From Candidatus Aenigmatarchaeota archaeon (lineage in GTDB: Archaea > Aenigmatarchaeota > Aenigmatarchaeia > QMZP01), in contig WAQT01000028.1 in assembly GCA_015520105.1 (NCBI GenBank), forward strand, positions 1-9,433: DNA of 9,433 bases, given 5' to 3'. The notes under the pieces are model-generated. The model had not been told where the DNA came from. It was given only the letters and a program-made list of their open reading frames with translations, and ran no database searches. This document shows positions 5,447 through 9,433 of this stretch, one piece after another. Position 1 is the first letter of the stretch. Every line of letters begins with the position of its first letter. Position numbers and translations under genes: made by a program.

Positions 5447-5654
5447 TTAAAATATAATTCGCAGGGTATTAAGTAACAATCCCTGATGAGGTCTCTCATG
5501 GTTCCGGCATTTCGCAAACTCTCTGTGCGGCATCCTGCGCTCATATTTCTATGCCCTGTGCCGCGACTTAACTGTGCGGCGCTATGTCTGATGCGTTCCA
5601 CCCGTCCGGTTTCCTGCAGACTATCCATCTTCTTTTTCTCAAAATTCTGTCCAT
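5447..5654 (-). pseudogene. Transposase remnant in IS copy B
   Basis: On the minus strand an N-terminal piece reads MDRILRKRRWIVCRK, PDGWNASDIAPHS and then a stop. After an internal deletion the C-terminal piece YERRMPHREFAKCRN-HERPHQG follows in another frame and ends at TAA in the IS end. The catalytic middle is missing. The start region is in frame here, unlike in copy C. Confidence 0.6.
5449..5459 (-). promoter_or_regulatory. IS-borne TATA-like box facing the SagB-type gene
   Basis: On the minus strand AATTATATTTT lies about 20-23 nt before the ATG at 5433 that starts the truncated nitroreductase frame. It lies between the arms of TACCCTG/CAGGGTA, an inverted repeat inside the IS. The position is slightly close for a leaderless start but within a plausible range. 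Confidence 0.3.
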
Positions 5655-5707
5655 GAAACCACTCTTATGATATTGGTTTATGGGAGACATATGTAGGTGG
5701 ATAGAAT

Positions 5708-5724
5708 ACTCTCACAGAAAACAC
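5708..5724 (+). repeat. 17-bp direct repeat, inner copy right of IS copy B
   Basis: ACTCTCACAGAAAACAC begins at the base after the right end of copy B. Its partner CCTCTCACAGGAAACAT (7054-7070) ends at the base before the left end of copy C. Fourteen of 17 positions match. The pair brackets the ATPase gene from inside the two IS copies. Confidence 0.7.
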
Positions 5725-5727
5725 GTT

Positions 5728-7017
5728 TTACAACTCCAGAAGCCACTTCCACAACGGCACAAACCTTATCCTCTTCCCATTCAGGGTTTCCTCTCCCTCA
5801 AAATCCCATGTTATGCACAGCAGGTTTCTGCACTTCAAAACCTCCGAGGCCTTGAGGAGGGATTTAATCTCCCTCTTCTCTATTTCGTCCCTGCCGGAGG
5901 CATAGGTTACCTGAATGAGTTGCTTTACATTCAGACCTTCCTTCACAACGAAATCGACCTCCCTTCCCTGATAGTCCCTCCAGTAAAACAACGCGTCCAG
6001 TTTCCCTTCGCTCTCCCTTCTTTTCAATTCGATAAATACGGCGTTCTCCATGATTTTTCCTATGTCCTCTCCGAATTTTGTCGAGACCGTGTAATTTATC
6101 AGTCCTGTGTCGTTCATGTAAACCTTCGGTATCGAGAGCACGCTTTCTCTCTCGGAAAAACTGAATTTTCTTAAAAGGAAGCAAAACATGCTGTCTTCCA
6201 GAGCATGGAGATAGGAATAAAGGACTTTTTTGCTGAGTCTTATGCCTTTTGATTTTAACATGTTGAAGATTCTGTTTACCGAGAATTCCTTCGAGAACGA
6301 AGGCAGCATGGAGCCGATAAGCATTTTTATCAGATGTGGCTCTCTTATTCTATATCTCTCCACAACATCCCTGTAAACTATAAGGTCTATGTAATCGCGG
6401 AAGAAAACCCTTCTGTTTATCGGAGTCATGACAATATCCGGGAACCCGCCCTCTTTCAGGTAGTTTCTCAGCATGTTCTTTATCTCATCCTCCTTTCTTG
6501 TTGAAAGCCTTTCAATATCCGGTGCATCGATGCTTCTTAAAGACAGAAACTCTTTGAAGGACATGGGAAGAACAAGGACGGAGAGCGCTCTTCCCCTTAA
6601 CTGGGTTGCTATCTCCCTGCTTAGAAACCTCGAGTTGGAACCTGTAATGTATATGAAATATTTCTTTTTTTCAAACAGAGTATAGACAAACCTTTCCCAG
6701 TTCTCGAAAGCCTGAACCTCATCAAGGAAAACAAAAACCGGCTCTTTTCCGTAGATCTCCCTGTGATACGAAACCATTTTTGTTATCTCCTTTCTCTCCA
6801 GTGCTGCTATATCTTCATCCTCAAAATTAGCAAAAATAAAATCCTCGTTCTTGATTTTCTTATTCTTTATCAGGCTGAAGAGCGAATAGGTCTTTCCAGC
6901 CCTTCTCGGTCCTATAATGCTTATCACGAAATTTCTGGTTTCCGGAAGGTTTAGAAGCCTTTTTCTTACCTCAAGCTCTTTTATTTCTTCCTTCTTGTCC
7001 AGAAGATATTTTTTCAT
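5728..7017 (-). CDS. AAA ATPase with DUF4143-type C-terminal domain
   Basis: The 429-residue protein belongs to the archaeal/bacterial AAA_14-DUF4143 ATPase family. Walker A GPRRAGKT is at residues 36-43, Walker B FVFLDE at 95-100 followed by VQ, and the sensor-like TGSNS at 125-129, then RGRALSVLVLPMSFKEF, typical of the family. The C-terminal part (about 320-429) is DUF4143 with a nuclease-like core, YWRDYQGREVDFVVKEG (E353, D355) followed by QLIQVTYA. The usual EVK of active PD-(D/E)XK enzymes reads QVT, so cleavage activity is doubtful. Length and both domains are complete, so it looks intact. Such proteins are common in archaeal accessory DNA; the role is unknown. It lies alone in a segment bounded by IS copies B and C and by the inner 17-bp repeats, with a strong TATA box. 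Confidence 0.85.
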   Translation of the reverse strand: MKKYLLDKKEEIKELEVRKRLLNLPETRNFVISIIGPRRAGKTYSLFSLIKNKKIKNEDFIFANFEDEDIAALERKEITKMVSYHREIYGKEPVFVFLDEVQAFENWERFVYTLFEKKKYFIYITGSNSRFLSREIATQLRGRALSVLVLPMSFKEFLSLRSIDAPDIERLSTRKEDEIKNMLRNYLKEGGFPDIVMTPINRRVFFRDYIDLIVYRDVVERYRIREPHLIKMLIGSMLPSFSKEFSVNRIFNMLKSKGIRLSKKVLYSYLHALEDSMFCFLLRKFSFSERESVLSIPKVYMNDTGLINYTVSTKFGEDIGKIMENAVFIELKRRESEGKLDALFYWRDYQGREVDFVVKEGLNVKQLIQVTYASGRDEIEKREIKSLLKASEVLKCRNLLCITWDFEGEETLNGKRIRFVPLWKWLLEL

Positions 7018-7039
7018 GATATAATATAGGGGTAAATAT

Positions 7040-7047
7040 TATATAAA
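7040..7047 (-). promoter_or_regulatory. TATA box of the AAA/DUF4143 ATPase gene
   Basis: On the minus strand TTTATATA is preceded by GAGGAAAAAG, a good BRE-like purine run, and centred about 26.5 nt before the ATG at 7017. The message should be leaderless. The promoter lies just inside the 17-bp repeat, so it moved with the gene. Confidence 0.65.
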
Positions 7048-7053
7048 CTTTTT

Positions 7054-7070
7054 CCTCTCACAGGAAACAT
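7054..7070 (+). repeat. 17-bp direct repeat, inner copy left of IS copy C
   Basis: CCTCTCACAGGAAACAT ends exactly at the left end of copy C and matches 5708-5724 at 14 of 17 positions. Confidence 0.7.
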
Positions 7071-7394
7071 GTTCTAGACCACCCGCATGTGTCATACCCT
7101 GTTAAAATATAATTCGCAGGGTATTAAGTAACAATCCCTGATGAGGTCTCTCATGGTTCCGGCATTTCGCAAACTCTCTGTGCGGCATCCTGCGCTCATC
7201 CCATCCATGCATCCTGTAGATTCTCCACCACCGGAGAACGGTTCTTTCTGATACTCTTATGTGCGGCGCTATGTCTGATGCGCTCCACCCGTCCGGTTTC
7301 CTGCAGACTATCCATCTTCTTTTCTCAGAATTCTGTCCATGAAATCACTCTTATGATTATTGGTTTATGGGCGACATGTGTAGGTGGATAGAAC
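7071..7394 (-). mobile_element. IS deletion derivative, copy C (324 bp, both ends present)
   Basis: The left end GTTCTAGACCACCCGCATGTG and the right end read inward, GTTCTATCCACCTACACATG, form imperfect inverted repeats. It shares both flanking parts with copy B but keeps about 60 bases of helix-turn-helix coding sequence that B has lost, so B and C are separate deletion products of one parent. Left and right flanks differ from each other: the left flank matches the right flank of B, and the right flank matches the left flank of A. Confidence 0.8.
7102..7340 (-). pseudogene. Transposase remnant in IS copy C (HTH joined to C-terminus)
   Basis: After a frameshift in the AAAAG run near the ATG at 7340, one frame runs RWIVCRKPDGW, then SDIAPHIRVSERTVLRWW (a clear helix-turn-helix), RIYRMHGWDE, and directly in frame RRMPHREFAKCRN-HERPHQG to a TAA at 7102-7104. 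The DDE catalytic centre has been deleted between the two. The parent would be an integrase-core transposase of IS481-like organisation. Confidence 0.65.
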
Positions 7395-7411
7395 GAGAAT
7401 GGAGCAGACGC
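7395..7411 (+). repeat. 17-bp direct repeat, outer right copy (putative target-site duplication)
   Basis: GAGAATGGAGCAGACGC starts at the base after copy C and matches 3957-3973 at 14 of 17 positions. It marks the right border of the island, eight bases before the next gene's TATA box. Confidence 0.7.
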
Positions 7412-7418
7412 CTCTTCA

Positions 7419-7426
7419 TTAAAATA
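7419..7426 (+). promoter_or_regulatory. TATA-like box of the PhnP-like hydrolase gene
   Basis: TTAAAATA is centred about 25.5 nt before the ATG at 7448, indicating a leaderless start. The island border is only a few bases upstream, so the insertion replaced everything upstream of the BRE region. Confidence 0.55.
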
Positions 7427-7447
7427 ACATAACAGCCATAATTAATT

Positions 7448-8287
7448 ATGAAGGTTCTGGTTCTCGGTTCAGGAGGAAGCGAAGGCATCCCGGTTCCCTA
7501 TTGCGACTGCAGGGTGTGCAGGAGCGGAGACAGAAGGGAGAGAACATCCTATCTTATAAAAACCGGAAAGAAGAATCTTCTTGTAGAGATCGGGCCGGAC
7601 TTTCGCAGGCAGCAGTTGAGGCATGGCTTTCCGATAGACTACCTTTTTGTGTCGCATGAGCATCATGACCATATAAGCGGGCTTGCCGAACTCAGGCACA
7701 TCACCATGGTGGCAAGGATAAGAATAAGGCGGGTTGATGTGCTGATAAGCAGGAGGCTTCATAGCAGGATGATGCACGAGCCCCACGTGTACAGGGAAGG
7801 CATAAGGCACGCATACATGTCTCTTGCAAGAAACCGGAAGATAGTGCCGCACAAGCTTGATTATTACAGGTTTTACGATTTTGACGGCTTTAGGATACAG
7901 CTGTTCAGAAACAGGCATGAAAACATAACCTGCGACGGTTTCCTTCTTGAGAGCGAAGGCAAAAGCGTGGCCTATCTCGCTGATGCCGGAAGCCTCTATC
8001 ACAAGACCGAGAAGCTGATAAACGAAGCGAATCCTGACCTTCTCATCGCAAACACCCCTTTTCTGTTCTCGAGAGACCAGATAAGGAAGAATGACAGAAG
8101 GAGCGCAAGAAGACTAAGGCTGACCCACCACATAGGCATTGACAGCATCTGCCATCTCAATGCAAAAAGGATTCTGCTCTCCCACTTCTCCCACAGGTCA
8201 GGACTGACGCACAAAGAGATTGTCAAAAGAATCTCTCCCTACAGGAACGCGACAGCAGCAATGGACGGGCTTGAATTGACAGTATAG
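7448..8287 (+). CDS. PhnP-like metallo-beta-lactamase-fold phosphodiesterase
   Basis: The 279-residue MBL-fold hydrolase starts MKVLVLGSGGSEGIPVPYCDCRVC. C19, C21 and C24 form the CxCxxC zinc site typical of PhnP. The catalytic motif HEHHDH is at residues 70-75. Further metal ligands are H158 (NRHENI), D180 (YLADAG) and His in the SHFSH motif at 246-250. Characterised PhnP cleaves 5-phosphoribosyl 1,2-cyclic phosphate, but no other C-P lyase genes are in view. The archaeal protein may act on another cyclic phosphate, so I give no gene symbol. It is rich in Arg and His. It is monocistronic as far as seen, with its own TATA box, and the downstream htpX gene also has one. The family is firm, the substrate is not. 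Confidence 0.85.
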   Translation: MKVLVLGSGGSEGIPVPYCDCRVCRSGDRRERTSYLIKTGKKNLLVEIGPDFRRQQLRHGFPIDYLFVSHEHHDHISGLAELRHITMVARIRIRRVDVLISRRLHSRMMHEPHVYREGIRHAYMSLARNRKIVPHKLDYYRFYDFDGFRIQLFRNRHENITCDGFLLESEGKSVAYLADAGSLYHKTEKLINEANPDLLIANTPFLFSRDQIRKNDRRSARRLRLTHHIGIDSICHLNAKRILLSHFSHRSGLTHKEIVKRISPYRNATAAMDGLELTV

Positions 8288-8315
8288 CAGAAGCAGTCAG
8301 TTCTGGTTAAATGAA

Positions 8316-8321
8316 TTTAAA
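8316..8321 (+). promoter_or_regulatory. htpX: TATA-like box of htpX
   Basis: TTTAAA (in GAATTTAAAC) is centred about 24.5 nt before the ATG at 8343, fitting a leaderless transcript that would also carry the DUF116 gene. Confidence 0.5.
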
Positions 8322-8342
8322 CTTCCGGATTAACAGTAAATT

Positions 8343-9155
8343 ATGCTGGACATGCTCGTATTTCTCGGGCTGCTCATGGCGGTATTTCTTGGAGCAGGCT
8401 GGGTGATTGGAGGGTTCTCGGGGATGCTCATAGCCCTGCTTCTCGCTGTGGTTGTGAATCTCCTTTCCTACTGGTATTCCGACACTATCGTCCTGAAGAT
8501 GTACAGAGCGAGGCCGAGCAGGCACATAGAGATAGAGAACATGGTGAAAAAGCTATGCAGGGAGGCAAAGATTCCGGAGCCGAAGCTTTACGTGATACCC
8601 ACGGACGCACCGAATGCGTTTGCTACAGGAAGGGACCCGGCGCACTCCGCTGTCGCGTACACGCAGGGGCTGCTCCGTCTAAAGGACGAGGAGATAGAAG
8701 GAGTTCTCGCCCATGAGATAGCCCACATAAAGAACAGAGACACGCTCATACAGGTTATGGCAGCGACTATAGCAGGAGCGATAGCGTACATAGCTCAGTG
8801 GGGATACTGGTCTCTCTTCTTCCACGGCGATTCGAGAGAGCAGGCAAACATAGCGGGCATTATAGCAATCGTGATTTTTGCTCCTCTCGCGGCAATGCTG
8901 CTCAGGCTCGCCCTCTCCCGCTCGAGGGAGTACAAGGCTGACTATCAGGGAGCTTTGCTTACCAAGAGGCCCAGAGCGCTGGCATCGGCTCTGGAGAAGA
9001 TATCAGACTACGTGAGGCACAAACCCTTGAGAAACGCCTCGAGCGCCACATCCCATCTCTTTATAGTGAATCCCTTCAGGCAGGACTGGTTCAACTCCCT
9101 CTTCTCCACGCATCCTCCGGTTGAGGAGAGGGTGAAGAGGCTCAGGGAGATGTGA
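8343..9155 (+). CDS. htpX: Protease HtpX homologue (M48B membrane metalloprotease)
   Basis: The 270-residue integral membrane zinc protease of the HtpX family degrades misfolded membrane proteins. Two N-terminal hydrophobic segments span about residues 3-22 and 27-45. These are followed by the conserved NAFATG (91-96) and the zinc motif HEIAH (124-128, preceded by GVLA). Two more hydrophobic segments lie at about 138-158 and 168-191. The third ligand, Glu196, is in SREYKAD. The C-terminus has the family ending STHPPVEERVKRL. All catalytic residues are present and length is normal for archaeal forms. The TATA box supports the ATG at 8343. The DUF116 gene follows without a gap (ATG directly after the TGA), suggesting one transcript. 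Confidence 0.93.
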   Translation: MLDMLVFLGLLMAVFLGAGWVIGGFSGMLIALLLAVVVNLLSYWYSDTIVLKMYRARPSRHIEIENMVKKLCREAKIPEPKLYVIPTDAPNAFATGRDPAHSAVAYTQGLLRLKDEEIEGVLAHEIAHIKNRDTLIQVMAATIAGAIAYIAQWGYWSLFFHGDSREQANIAGIIAIVIFAPLAAMLLRLALSRSREYKADYQGALLTKRPRALASALEKISDYVRHKPLRNASSATSHLFIVNPFRQDWFNSLFSTHPPVEERVKRLREM

Positions 9156-9433
9156 ATGAAAAAACTGATTCAGAAGCTGATAAGCACAGGAGCGGACCTC
9201 TCCACAAAAAAGGCGCTCAAGAACACGCTGGGTTTTCTTGGGATAAACCCCGAGAACGTGGACAAGCTCTATGTGGAACTCAAAAACAGCATATACAGGG
9301 AAAGATTCGGCAGGATTCCTGCAAAAAGAAAGATAGTGTTTATTCCACACTGCCTCAGGCCTGCGGAGCTGTGCAGGGCAAGGGTTGGGGAGTACGGATA
9401 CGAGTGCAACGGATGTTCCGTGAAGGGGTGCAA
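9156..9433 (+). CDS. DUF116 family protein, N-terminal part (runs off the window)
   Basis: The ATG immediately follows the htpX stop, with GGGAG of the htpX 3' end in position to serve as ribosome binding site. The frame is open to the right edge for 92 codons. After a basic helical N-terminus (KKLIQKLIST), the stretch IVFIPHCLRP begins the DUF116 cysteine-rich core, followed by further Cys in AELCRAR, YECNGCS and VKGC. The spacing of these Cys suggests metal or Fe-S binding. The function of DUF116 is not known. The adjacency to htpX implies co-expression, though not necessarily a shared function. Confidence 0.8.
   Translation, partial: MKKLIQKLISTGADLSTKKALKNTLGFLGINPENVDKLYVELKNSIYRERFGRIPAKRKIVFIPHCLRPAELCRARVGEYGYECNGCSVKGC

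Larger units (their letters stand above)
5417..5707 (-). mobile_element. IS deletion derivative, copy B (291 bp, both ends present)
   Basis: The ends are imperfect inverted repeats: left GTTCTAACCACCCACATATG and right, read inward, ATTCTATCCACCTACATATG. The element is highly similar to copy C apart from its centre. It is too short to encode a transposase and carries only broken N- and C-terminal pieces, so it resembles a MITE/MIC that could only be moved in trans. Its left end interrupts the SagB-type gene, and its right end directly abuts the 17-bp repeat at 5708. No matching repeat lies at its left end. Confidence 0.8.

Noticed and set aside
5437..5628. 63-codon ORF inside IS copy B on the minus strand
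   Set aside because: It is out of frame with the transposase pieces and is a by-product of the element's internal deletion.
1..9433. CRISPR array, tRNA or rRNA genes
   Set aside because: No regularly spaced short direct repeats and no cloverleaf or rRNA signature were seen on either strand.

Overview
The window reads as archaeal chromosome. It carries an archaeal-type S12 (S23e-like) and S7 ribosomal protein pair. Arginine is coded mostly by AGG/AGA and isoleucine often by ATA. Almost every gene has an A/T-rich TATA-like box centred about 23-27 nt before its start codon, with no room for a leader, which is the archaeal leaderless-promoter pattern. The phylum cannot be fixed from the sequence alone. 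An uncultivated euryarchaeal or DPANN-type lineage is a guess.

Left part (1-2505): the tail of a possible gene, then a structured GC-rich intergenic element. An AT-richer Ham1/RdgB-type NTP pyrophosphatase gene follows, then a second GC-rich intergenic element sharing colinear sequence blocks with the first. Next come a YhaM-like OB-fold/HD-domain protein and a DUF5680 protein. Middle (2550-3738, minus strand): rps12, a tiny unlisted membrane-protein ORF of 44 codons, and rps7.

Central accessory island (3974-7394): three same-orientation, internally deleted copies (A, B, C) of one insertion sequence. It has about 22-bp terminal inverted repeats and an rve/IS481-like transposase, of which only N-terminal helix-turn-helix and C-terminal pieces survive. 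Between A and B lie a DUF2268 metalloprotease gene and a 5'-truncated SagB-type nitroreductase gene whose start codon comes from the IS end. Between B and C lies an AAA ATPase with a DUF4143-type C-terminus. Two pairs of 17-bp direct repeats abut the IS ends exactly. One pair flanks the whole island from outside, and the other flanks the ATPase segment from inside. That is the layout expected of a cointegrate, or of a circular molecule integrated at an IS.

Right part (7448-9433, plus strand): a PhnP-like metallo-beta-lactamase-fold hydrolase, the HtpX (M48B) membrane protease, and the start of a DUF116 gene that runs off the window. The ribosomal genes, the HD protein, HtpX and DUF116 look like core genome. 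The island and the pyrophosphatase gene look acquired.
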